Source: Pseudomonadota bacterium
Lineage (GTDB): Bacteria > Hydrothermota > 32-111 > QNBC01
Length of the DNA: 14,005 nucleotides
Direction: 5' to 3'
NCBI GenBank assembly: GCA_011682715.1
Contig: JAACEC010000045.1
Span: 1-14,005 of the forward strand
Numbering within the stretch: the first letter of the stretch is position 1; each line of letters starts with the position of its first letter. Below are positions 1-5,920 of the stretch, in pieces. The translations under genes and the position numbers were made by a program. Below the pieces are notes generated by a model. That model did no database searches, was not told the origin of the DNA, and saw only the letters and a list, made by a program, of their open reading frames with translations.

Positions 1-551
1 AAAATTCCTATTCGGATTTCTATGGCAAAACGAAGCCTCTTGCCCCAGATATCCTCTCGTTTATTCGTCAGAGGAGATAAAAATTTGTTTACGAGAAGTC
101 CGTGTGCTCCTTGAATCTCAACCATATCAAAACCGCTTCTTTTTGCTATTAAAGCGGCTTCAACATATTTGTTTATGAGAAACGATATCTCTTCTTCGGA
201 CAAGTCATTGATATCTTTACCCTCATATCCGGGATGAGTTAATTCAACGGAAACCTTTGCCCCGTATTTGTGCACTCTTTCGGTAAGTTCCCTCCAACCA
301 TCGATCATTTCCTCGGAATCTATCCGCGGTTGAAATGCCCCCTTTTTCCCCTTGGGCCAATCGATACACGAATTTTCTACGATTATAAAACCGGCTCCCC
401 CTTTTGCCCTTCTCTCATAATGCGCTATCAATCTCTCCGATACACTACCGTCAGGATTTGCAAAATTCGTTGATATCGGGGGAAATACAATTCTGTTTTT
501 CAACTCTACATTTCTAATATTTATCTTATCAAACAATAATGAATAATCCAT
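1..551 (-). CDS. Old Yellow Enzyme-family NADH:flavin oxidoreductase, partial (C-terminus beyond window)
   Basis: N-terminal ~183 residues of an FMN-dependent TIM-barrel ene-reductase; the gene runs off the left edge. Visible family landmarks are the N-terminal LFDKINIRNVELKNRIVFPP strand, the HYERRAKGGAGFIIVE segment, a VELTHPG strand equivalent to QLxHxGR, and a GAHGLLVNKFLSPLTNKR block. The ATG at 551 has an AGGAGG five bases upstream. Two features are unusual. The loop between VELTHPG and LSEEEI is about 18 residues shorter than in YqjM-type enzymes, and the conserved GGSxENRxRF stretch is reduced to WGKRLRF. The usual HxxH/HxxN substrate-binding pair reads Q-G-A-H. The fold assignment is solid, but the substrate is unknown and normal ene-reductase activity cannot be assumed. 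It lies 87 bp downstream of the acetyltransferase gene on the same strand and is probably cotranscribed with it. Confidence 0.85.
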   Translation of the reverse strand, partial: MDYSLLFDKINIRNVELKNRIVFPPISTNFANPDGSVSERLIAHYERRAKGGAGFIIVENSCIDWPKGKKGAFQPRIDSEEMIDGWRELTERVHKYGAKVSVELTHPGYEGKDINDLSEEEISFLINKYVEAALIAKRSGFDMVEIQGAHGLLVNKFLSPLTNKREDIWGKRLRFAIEIRIGI

Positions 552-638
552 TATGCCTCCTAATTGTTTTTGTTTTTATAAAAATAAGGGATTTAGCTTC
601 CTCTCCACCAGCAACGGCAATTCTTTCGACATGTAAAT

Positions 639-1220
639 CTAATCATTTTCTTTCAACCTATTCAAATCAATTAAGTACTCCGGGATTTTCCACTCTTCTC
701 TGATTACACTCATAAAATAGGAATCGTAGTACTTCCCCCGGTAAAAAGTGGCATCCCTTAATTTACCGTCGCGAATAAAACCGGCATTCTCATATGCTTT
801 TACCGCTCTTTTATTGAAGCTGTAGACTTCAATAAATATGCTGTGTAAGTTTAGGTAAAAAAATCCGTAGATCAAAGCTAATTTAGTCACTTCTGTCCCT
901 ATTCCTCTCCCCCAATACTCTTTCTCCCCAATCAAAATTCCGAATTCCGCATTTCTGTCAACAGGACAGATATCTTCAAGTCCTATATTTCCAACGAGTT
1001 TATCATCTTCCGCCCTTATGTTAAAAATAACACTGTTTTTCCTGTCTTTCACCTGTCGCACCCATTCCTCCTCGGCTGCAAGCGTTTTAGGTGGCGTTAT
1101 AAGAAGCGTATCGGTAATATCCCTGTCGTTAACCCATCTGTAGTACGTTCTCGTTTCGTCTTCTGCGAGAGGCGAAAGATAGCATTTCTTACCGATTAAC
1201 ACTTTCGGATATTTTTCCAT
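639..1220 (-). CDS. GNAT-family N-acetyltransferase (RimJ/RimL-like)
   Basis: A 193-residue acetyl-CoA-dependent N-acetyltransferase of the RimJ/RimL-like branch (Acetyltransf_3 type). Landmarks: an N-terminal region with YRWVND (about 28-32); the strand EFGILIGEKEYWGRGIGTEV (92-111) holding the acetyl-CoA pyrophosphate loop GRGIGT; then a long helix and the C-terminal NKRAVKAYENAGF block (136-148), typical of the family. The chosen ATG at 1220 overlaps the yggS stop (TGATG) and has GAGGA eight bases upstream inside yggS. A GTG one codon earlier is the alternative start. The overlap implies translational coupling with yggS. Substrate unknown: ribosomal-protein, amino-sugar and small-molecule amine acceptors all occur in this branch. 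Confidence 0.87.
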   Translation of the reverse strand: MEKYPKVLIGKKCYLSPLAEDETRTYYRWVNDRDITDTLLITPPKTLAAEEEWVRQVKDRKNSVIFNIRAEDDKLVGNIGLEDICPVDRNAEFGILIGEKEYWGRGIGTEVTKLALIYGFFYLNLHSIFIEVYSFNKRAVKAYENAGFIRDGKLRDATFYRGKYYDSYFMSVIREEWKIPEYLIDLNRLKEND

Positions 1221-1894
1221 CACGATTTCCTCGGTCCGAATATCACTGATCCCAGTCGAATGATGTTCGCTCCTTCACTAATCGCAATTTTATACGAATT
1301 TGACATTCCCATGGACAGATATTTCATCTCTACACCCGGGATATCAAGATTCTTTATCTCGTCGAAAATCCTTTTCGTTTCCTTGAAATAGGGTCTCGAA
1401 TCCTCGGGGTTCCCAAAGCGAGGTCCCATTGTCATTAGTCCCCTTATTTTAACATTCTCAAGACACGCTATTTTTCTTATCAGTTCTATCGTATTTTCCG
1501 GCATTACGCCTGATTTTTGCGGTTCCCTTCCGCTATTTACCTCTATCAAAATATCCATAACTTTTCCAAGCTTTTTACATTTTTCGTTAATATCAAAAGC
1601 TATGTTCTCCGAATCCACCGTCTCTATCATATCGAATATTTCGAGATACTTGTTCTTCAAAAGGTCGTGCTTTTGCGTATCGGGCGTTCCAATAAAATGC
1701 CATCTCGCTATCTTACCAAGGGAGGGATATACCTTCTTTACATCTTTTATGTAATTTTCACCTATAAAACGAGCTCCCGCTTCTACAGCTTCTCTTACCT
1801 CCTCCGCATCTCTCGTCTTTGCAGCTATTTCAAGCTTCACATAATCGGGAATTTCCCCCAATATTCTTTCAATATTTTCTCTGATTTTACTCAT
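1220..1894 (-). CDS. yggS: YggS/PLPBP-family pyridoxal-phosphate homeostasis protein
   Basis: A 224-residue, single-domain, alanine-racemase-like TIM-barrel protein that binds PLP without known catalysis and buffers PLP and amino-acid pools. The PLP lysine is K26 in LEIAAKTRD (usual form VAVSKTxP). GARFIGENYIKD (41-51), WHFIGT (65-70), RGLMTMGPRF and the terminal SMGMSNSYKIAI...IIRLGSVIFGPR (194-222) phosphate-binding segments follow in family order. Two positions diverge: the HFIGxLQxNK consensus reads HFIGTPDTQK, and MSxD reads MSNS. Length is normal. The gene has no Shine-Dalgarno sequence; its promoter places the transcript start at or within a base or two of the ATG, so it is probably read from a leaderless mRNA. 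It is the first gene of the yggS, GNAT, flavin oxidoreductase set. Confidence 0.93.
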   Translation of the reverse strand: MSKIRENIERILGEIPDYVKLEIAAKTRDAEEVREAVEAGARFIGENYIKDVKKVYPSLGKIARWHFIGTPDTQKHDLLKNKYLEIFDMIETVDSENIAFDINEKCKKLGKVMDILIEVNSGREPQKSGVMPENTIELIRKIACLENVKIRGLMTMGPRFGNPEDSRPYFKETKRIFDEIKNLDIPGVEMKYLSMGMSNSYKIAISEGANIIRLGSVIFGPRKS

Positions 1895-1899
1895 ACTCT

Positions 1900-1928
1900 A
1901 ATATAACGCCGAAATATTAAAAAGTCAA
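1900..1928 (-). promoter_or_regulatory. Sigma-70-type promoter of yggS
   Basis: On the minus strand the -35 TTGACT (1928-1923) and -10 TATATT (1905-1900) are separated by 17 bp. The expected start, six to eight bases after the -10, falls on or next to the yggS ATG (1894), leaving essentially no 5' untranslated region. The -35 lies one base from the direct repeat that bounds mobile-element copy 1. Confidence 0.75.
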
Positions 1929-1929
1929 G

Positions 1930-1942
1930 AATAAAGGGAGAG
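1930..1942. repeat. 13-bp target-site duplication, outer copy (element copy 1)
   Basis: AATAAAGGGAGAG occurs here and again at 2444-2456, exactly bracketing the element. The 2445-2456 copy forms one arm of the protease terminator hairpin. The copy here has no partner arm, so it is the duplicated half. Confidence 0.75.
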
Positions 1943-2044
1943 GGTAGATAGGTATAAACATATTAACCATCTAGTAGAAATAAAGAGAGAGAAAAATATA
2001 TCATCGTGCATTTATTTCGGTATCTCCCTGAACACCACCTTTTA

Positions 2045-2167
2045 TTTCCACCTCGTAGGTGGAAACAGAGATAAAACACCCCTCCACTTCGTGAATCTCC
2101 CATCTATAAAAGGGAATTGTGAGATGCTGTGAACACCATTTATAATTTACACCTACGAGGTGGAAAT
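2045..2167. repeat. Paired hairpins inside element copy 1
   Basis: The first hairpin (2045-2065) is a perfect 9-bp stem TTTCCACCT/AGGTGGAAA with loop CGT. The second (2145-2167) has a 10-bp stem with one mismatch and loop ACG. Its core is the reverse complement of the first core, while the flanks (GAACACC upstream of both) are in direct orientation. The same pair is kept in copy 2. Confidence 0.75.
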
Positions 2168-2173
2168 AGTGAT

Positions 2174-2230
2174 CCCTCCTTAGCCAAGGCTACCCTCCTA
2201 CGCTAAAGCTATCCTCCTTCGCTTAAGCTT
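2174..2230 (+). repeat. 19-bp tandem repeat array, 3 units
   Basis: Units at 2174-2192, 2193-2211 and 2212-2230 share the pattern YCCTCCTWCGCYWAAGCTA. The first contains the near-palindrome TAGCCAAGGCTA. The array has no spacers, and copy 2 of the element has four units, so the unit number has changed since the copies diverged. Confidence 0.8.
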
Positions 2231-2443
2231 CGGCGGATAAACTCCGATAAACTCCATGGATAAACTATCTCTAAGCAAGAGGCTCGGGGGATATACTCTT
2301 ACCTTTAGTCTATACAGTATAATTTACTTTTATTTCTCACTTTTCACTTCTTTCTTCTTCGATATGCTTTAGATAAAATAAGCATTCAAGAACTATTTGC
2401 AATGATTCGGTGGGGTGGTAAGAATGTTTGTACCACTTGCCAT

Positions 2444-2456
2444 AATAAAGGGAGAG
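2444..2456. repeat. 13-bp target-site duplication, inner copy (element copy 1)
   Basis: Second copy of AATAAAGGGAGAG. It supplies the left arm of the intact terminator stem at 2445-2474. Confidence 0.75.
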
Positions 2457-2474
2457 TTTTCACTCTCCCTTTAT
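2445..2474 (-). terminator. Terminator hairpin of the C11 protease gene
   Basis: A perfect 12-bp stem, ATAAAGGGAGAG (2445-2456) and CTCTCCCTTTAT (2463-2474), with a 6-base loop. It begins five bases after the protease stop codon. On the minus strand the descending arm ends in TTTAT rather than a long uninterrupted T tract, so termination is likely but may be leaky. Confidence 0.75.
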
Positions 2475-2479
2475 ATCAT

Positions 2480-4879
2480 CTATCTGATTACTTCCGCTTT
2501 TTTAACACTACTGAAACCGTCATATTTAACATTGACGAAATAAATTCCTCTTCTTAAATTTGCAGTCCCTATTCTGACACTGTTACTCCCCGCATTGCAG
2601 CGAGTTTTAATTGTTCTCAACACTCTGCCACTGACATCAATCAATGAAATATTAACATTTGCATCAGACTGCAAACTAAACTCGAGATTAAAACTCTTTC
2701 TCTTGTTTATCAATCTGAGTGATGATTGCCTTGTTGTATTTGCTTTATTTACAATGCCTCCTGTTTCGTCCAAACCAAAAAAATCAATTATGTTTTGAAG
2801 TAAGACAGTTTTCGTTGAAGATAACTTATTATCCGTTAAGCCACCAAGCTCAAATGCAAACGTAACAGTCTTATATATTGTATCATGGGCGTATTGTACG
2901 GCAAACGTGTTCCCACCGTTTGTAAATACTGCGGATCCCGAACCGACCGTATACCTGTCAATATAATTGTTCCCTCCGGTATACGCACTAAAAGTCATAC
3001 CATCGGCAACAGTACCTGCTTGTCCCGTCAGGGGTAATCCCATATCATTTGAACCGGTTCCATCATCTGCGCTTGCTACACCACAATAGGGCATTAGAAC
3101 ATCCTTTCCGTTGTCGTATCCAAGTATATCTCCTCCTTCAAGGTATGCATTACCACCGCCGTCAAGGTAGTTCGTTATATTTGTTGCTTCTGTTGTGGAA
3201 ACATTATGGTTATCGCTATATATGCCGAAGCATAAGAATATTGCATCGTATCCCGAATAATCGGTTGGTAAATTACCCGTGGAATAGGTTACAATGAGCC
3301 CGAGACTGTCAAGATAATTTTTTATAAAAGTCCCACTCAAATTATTAGAACCACCATCCCAAACAAAAATGTTTTTAGGATTACCCACCGTAGAATTAAA
3401 TGAAATATCCGTGGAATAACCGCCATCTGCAGTAACGGCAAGACTAAAATCAGCTTTACCGTCAGGGGCATTCGATGCTACCTGTACCGTGTATCTGTCC
3501 GAATTGTTATTCCCCGTATCGTTACTTGCAATGGTACCGTATGTTCCGTTACTATCCGTAATTGTAATGTAAGGACTTGTCGTCGACAGAACTGCTGCAA
3601 CATTGGTTGCATTATCCGTTCCACCATTATGAAGAGTCACTATAATATCGGCGGTTTCACCCGGATCAAGTTTGCCATTACCACCCGCATCATCAATTAT
3701 ATGTGAATCATAGGAAATATTGACAGGTAATACCTGCTGAGGATTTGCATATTGAAGTAAAAATTCATCCCACTGTGTATTATGAAACTCAATCATGCTA
3801 CCATATGCGCTCCAGTTGTCTCCCGCCCAACTCGAACCGCAACTCGGTGCTGTTTTTGGAAACCATATCGAAGCCCCGTTAAATGTATATCCGTATGAGT
3901 ATGAATTTATAACAGTTCTATCAAATGCATTTACAACATCGGTAGCTGCATTTCTAAGTGAGGTTGGAAGTGAAGCATCATTTGCTATTCTATTTGCAAA
4001 ATCGCGGAAATCGGGTGTAGGACCACCGTAACTTGCATCATTATTTAATGATTCCGAACAGTTATTCCTATCCGCTTGAATCTGTGTTTTATAATCGTAC
4101 ATATTGTTGTATAATTCCGAAACAAATGTATTAAACGCAGGAATAAATACGGCATTTAATGTATCATCATCGAGAGCCCCAAGCGTAGCATTGGTAGACG
4201 AATAGTAATTACCAAAATATTGGACAATATAATTACCCAATGTTCTTGCATCCATATTTGCATTATTGGCTAGTTCCTTCAAGAATGTCCAATCCCATCC
4301 GTCTCCCGGCTCGGTTGCTCCGGACCCAACGGAAACATGAACCATATCAGCCGTTTGATAATGTGTTTCGATTGCACCAACAATACAAACATCATAACCT
4401 ATCAAATCAATTTTTTGATTTCCGTTTTGTGCATACAAAGCTTGTACAATCTCTCTCACTTCCCCTGAATTTATATAATCACTTCCTCCATTTGTATCAT
4501 CCCAACATATCGCTCTTGAGTTTGGTCCCGGTTTTTTACTATCATCAGCTTTAAAAATTCCTCCGCCGTGATCCCAGAATGTTATGGCATAGTGATCGGC
4601 AGGATAATTCTGCATCGCCCATAGGAAAAAATCCTTTGCTATATTCCAATCAGCCGTATTCAGTTCATTATCGCTGGGCCACCAGGATTCCGATGTCGGA
4701 GTTATAACATCATAACCACCGTTGTGAATCTTTATTATTTTCGAATCTCCACCTCCGTTGACCTTCTGATCAACCAAGACAATGATATTCACATTTGAAT
4801 TGTCACTTGCCTGTTCCATTTCCGAAATATCGGAGTCAGCATAGCTCGATAAACTGTTGTCTGCAGCAATATAAACCAT
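2480..4879 (-). CDS. Secreted clostripain-like (peptidase C11) cysteine protease with Por-type C-terminal sorting domain; signal peptide out of frame
   Basis: 799 residues in this frame. Residues 1-375 are a C11/clostripain caspase-like domain: MVYIAADNSL start, catalytic His104 in WDHGGG, catalytic Cys165 in GYDVCIVGAIE, and EPGDGWDW (190-197) near the S1 pocket. Residues ~385-498 form a CARDB-like beta sandwich (NGKLDPGETADIIV). Residues ~500-705 resemble a GATase/ThuA-like alpha/beta domain (FVWDGG, YDAIFLCFG, NYLDGGGNAYLEGGDI). Residues ~715-799 are a Por secretion-tail domain (NISLIDVSGRVL, LRRGIYFVNVKYDG), which in known systems directs type IX secretion and surface anchoring. The M at 4879 has no ribosome-binding site. 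The promoter, AAGGAGG and a signal peptide lie upstream in another frame, so the true gene probably spans 2480-4949 with a frameshift near 4878-4883. Either the gene is broken or phase-shifted, or the sequence has an indel error. Confidence 0.87.
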   Translation of the reverse strand: MVYIAADNSLSSYADSDISEMEQASDNSNVNIIVLVDQKVNGGGDSKIIKIHNGGYDVITPTSESWWPSDNELNTADWNIAKDFFLWAMQNYPADHYAITFWDHGGGIFKADDSKKPGPNSRAICWDDTNGGSDYINSGEVREIVQALYAQNGNQKIDLIGYDVCIVGAIETHYQTADMVHVSVGSGATEPGDGWDWTFLKELANNANMDARTLGNYIVQYFGNYYSSTNATLGALDDDTLNAVFIPAFNTFVSELYNNMYDYKTQIQADRNNCSESLNNDASYGGPTPDFRDFANRIANDASLPTSLRNAATDVVNAFDRTVINSYSYGYTFNGASIWFPKTAPSCGSSWAGDNWSAYGSMIEFHNTQWDEFLLQYANPQQVLPVNISYDSHIIDDAGGNGKLDPGETADIIVTLHNGGTDNATNVAAVLSTTSPYITITDSNGTYGTIASNDTGNNNSDRYTVQVASNAPDGKADFSLAVTADGGYSTDISFNSTVGNPKNIFVWDGGSNNLSGTFIKNYLDSLGLIVTYSTGNLPTDYSGYDAIFLCFGIYSDNHNVSTTEATNITNYLDGGGNAYLEGGDILGYDNGKDVLMPYCGVASADDGTGSNDMGLPLTGQAGTVADGMTFSAYTGGNNYIDRYTVGSGSAVFTNGGNTFAVQYAHDTIYKTVTFAFELGGLTDNKLSSTKTVLLQNIIDFFGLDETGGIVNKANTTRQSSLRLINKRKSFNLEFSLQSDANVNISLIDVSGRVLRTIKTRCNAGSNSVRIGTANLRRGIYFVNVKYDGFSSVKKAEVIR

Positions 4880-4949
4880 ATATGCTTAACGGTAAATAAA
4901 AGAATAGCGCAACCAATGCACTAATAGCAAATAAAAATAGTTTTTTCAT
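4836..4949 (-). pseudogene. Frameshifted 5' end (signal peptide) of the C11 protease
   Basis: The ATG at 4949, preceded by AAGGAGG (4960-4954), opens a 37-codon frame with a classic signal peptide: a KK start and the hydrophobic core LFLFAISALVALFFYLPLS. It then runs out of frame into the protease and stops at 4836. The shift falls at the (AT)3 tract 4878-4883. Adding one AT unit, or losing one base, would join ...LPLSIY directly to MVYIAADN and give a protein of ~823 residues. The promoter and ribosome-binding site serve this start, not the protease-frame ATG. Confidence 0.8.
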
Positions 4950-4972
4950 ACAACCTCCTTTAGTTCGGTGAA

Positions 4973-5001
4973 ATTGTAAAATAATAAATATCTTTTGTCA
5001 A
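4973..5001 (-). promoter_or_regulatory. Sigma-70-type promoter of the C11 protease
   Basis: On the minus strand, TTGACA (5001-4996), 17 bp, TACAAT (4978-4973). The expected start near 4966 leaves a ~17-base leader with AAGGAGG just ahead of the signal-peptide ATG at 4949. Confidence 0.8.
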
Positions 5002-5369
5002 TATGAAAATTTTACACCTTTACAAATTGATCCGGATATCTTTACAACCCAATAAAAATGTGGAAAACACGCAAACAAATGTTACCTAAATTTATTCGGG
5101 ATTTAAACAGTAAAATAAAAAAGATGCCGGAACAAGTTCGCCATTACAACATAAAGTTGCTGATGAAACTATATCGGTCGTTGCAAACAATTCTTACATG
5201 CTCTACCCAAGAGAAGCAATCTAAAAGCATGGGAAATAAGAAATAGATAAATCTTCTCCGCTCTACCTGAATTCTATTCAATTTTTAATTTTATTTCCCA
5301 TTTCTACGCTTCATATTTTTTACTTTTTAACATCTCTACGCATATCTGCCGCTTCGCTTTGAAAACTTG
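5002..5369. other. Gene-free AT-rich spacer
   Basis: Between the protease promoter and the tRNA promoter I find no supported gene. A 62-codon lysine-rich frame at 5058-5246 has no ribosome-binding site and no recognisable domain. The rest (5250-5369) is pyrimidine-rich, low-complexity sequence with TCTACGC twice. No hairpin with a T tract was found. Confidence 0.5.
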
Positions 5370-5398
5370 TTGACATTTGTTCGAATTTATATTATATA
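5370..5398 (+). promoter_or_regulatory. Sigma-70-type promoter of tRNA-Asn
   Basis: TTGACA (5370-5375), 17 bp, TATATA (5393-5398). The expected start near 5405 is about five bases before the mature tRNA 5' end. Confidence 0.8.
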
Positions 5399-5409
5399 TT
5401 CTCTAACAC

Positions 5410-5481
5410 TCCTCAGTAGCTCAGTGGTAGAGCAGGTGGCTGTTAACCACTTTGTCGGGGGTTCAAATCCCTCCTGAGGAG
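5410..5481 (+). tRNA. tRNA-Asn (anticodon GTT)
   Basis: A complete 72-nt cloverleaf. The acceptor stem TCCTCAG pairs perfectly with CTGAGGA and is followed by discriminator G. The D arm is GCTC/GAGC. The anticodon arm GGTGG-CTGTTAA-CCACT carries anticodon GTT. The T arm is GGGGG-TTCAAAT-CCCTC. CCA is not encoded, so it must be added after transcription. A run of seven T with one interruption follows at once and may serve as the transcript end. Confidence 0.96.
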
Positions 5482-5496
5482 CTTTTTTATTCCTTC

Positions 5497-5525
5497 TTGA
5501 TTTCCTTAAATTTATGTAGTATAAT
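5497..5525 (+). promoter_or_regulatory. Sigma-70-type promoter of the Cys4 protein-kinase pair
   Basis: TTGATT (5497-5502), 17 bp, TATAAT (5520-5525). The expected start near 5532 leaves a short leader containing AAGAGG (5538-5543). Confidence 0.75.
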
Positions 5526-5557
5526 TATAGAATAAACAAGAGGTGTATTTGGGAACT

Positions 5558-5920
5558 ATGAAAACTCGGGGTGTTACAAATTTGAACGCCGATAAAGTAG
5601 TAAGAGAATTGCTTAACGATATTGTTTACCCTTTGAAAAATATTCGTAGATACAGGGCTTATCAGATGATACTTTTCAATAAAAAAATTAAAGCAACTAA
5701 TTACAGCAGTTCGGGATTCAGTGCTAAATTTGACCGATTCATAAAAGACATAAAAAACGGCGTATACTACAATTGTGTAAAATGCTCTTTTACCGATGAT
5801 AAAATCGAAATTGATCATAAATCGGATATAACCTGCGGGAATTGTCCCCTTTATCCAATAGAACCCGAAGGACATGTCATGTCTGTTCAACAATATAGAG
5901 AATTAAGGCAAATAAAATGA
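5558..5920 (+). CDS. Small Cys4 (zinc-ribbon-like) protein coupled to a hybrid histidine kinase
   Basis: 120 residues from the ATG at 5558. I recognise no named family. The N-terminal ~70 residues are basic and helical-looking (VVRELLNDIVYPLKNIRRYRAYQMILF). The C-terminal part holds C73-x2-C76 and C93-x2-C96, sixteen residues apart, a likely zinc- or iron-binding knuckle pair, followed by PLYPIEPEGHVMS. There is no signal peptide or membrane segment, so it is cytoplasmic. Start uncertain: in-frame GTG 5543 and TTG 5549 also exist, and AAGAGG at 5538-5543 is best spaced (5 bases) for the TTG. The stop overlaps the kinase start (ATGA), implying coupled translation and a likely functional partnership, for example sensing redox or metal state for the kinase. 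That role is inference. Confidence 0.75.
   Translation: MKTRGVTNLNADKVVRELLNDIVYPLKNIRRYRAYQMILFNKKIKATNYSSSGFSAKFDRFIKDIKNGVYYNCVKCSFTDDKIEIDHKSDITCGNCPLYPIEPEGHVMSVQQYRELRQIK

Larger units (their letters stand above)
1943..2443 (+). mobile_element. MITE-like non-coding element, copy 1
   Basis: About 501 bp with no convincing gene. A near-identical copy lies inverted at 11325-11804. In element orientation: a GGTAGATAGGTATAAAC terminus; a conserved AT-rich stretch; two hairpins about 100 bp apart; a 19-bp tandem array; short GATAAACTCC repeats (about 2235-2266); and a conserved ~180-bp tail ending near ACCACTTGC. The reverse complement of the tail end (GCAAGTGGTA...ACAT) imperfectly matches the other end (GATAGGTATAAACAT), giving terminal inverted repeats of about 20-25 bp. 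The flanking 13-bp direct repeat supports transposition. This copy has a ~35-bp segment around 2072-2106 that the other copy lacks. There is no transposase, so it is presumably mobilised in trans. I do not recognise the family. Confidence 0.75.

Noticed and set aside
552..638. Separate promoter for the flavin oxidoreductase gene
   Set aside because: No -35/-10 pair with reasonable spacing was seen in the 87-bp gap; cotranscription with the acetyltransferase is simpler.
2174..2230. Possible CRISPR-like repeats
   Set aside because: The 19-bp units are directly adjacent with no spacers and diverge from each other; no cas gene is nearby.
5058..5246. A 62-codon plus-strand reading frame, lysine-rich
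   Set aside because: No ribosome-binding site, no recognisable domain, basic low-complexity composition and no promoter aligned to it.
5474..5489. Rho-independent terminator after tRNA-Asn
   Set aside because: CTCCTGAGGAG is self-complementary but would be only a tight ~4-bp hairpin made from tRNA sequence; only the T run is real support.
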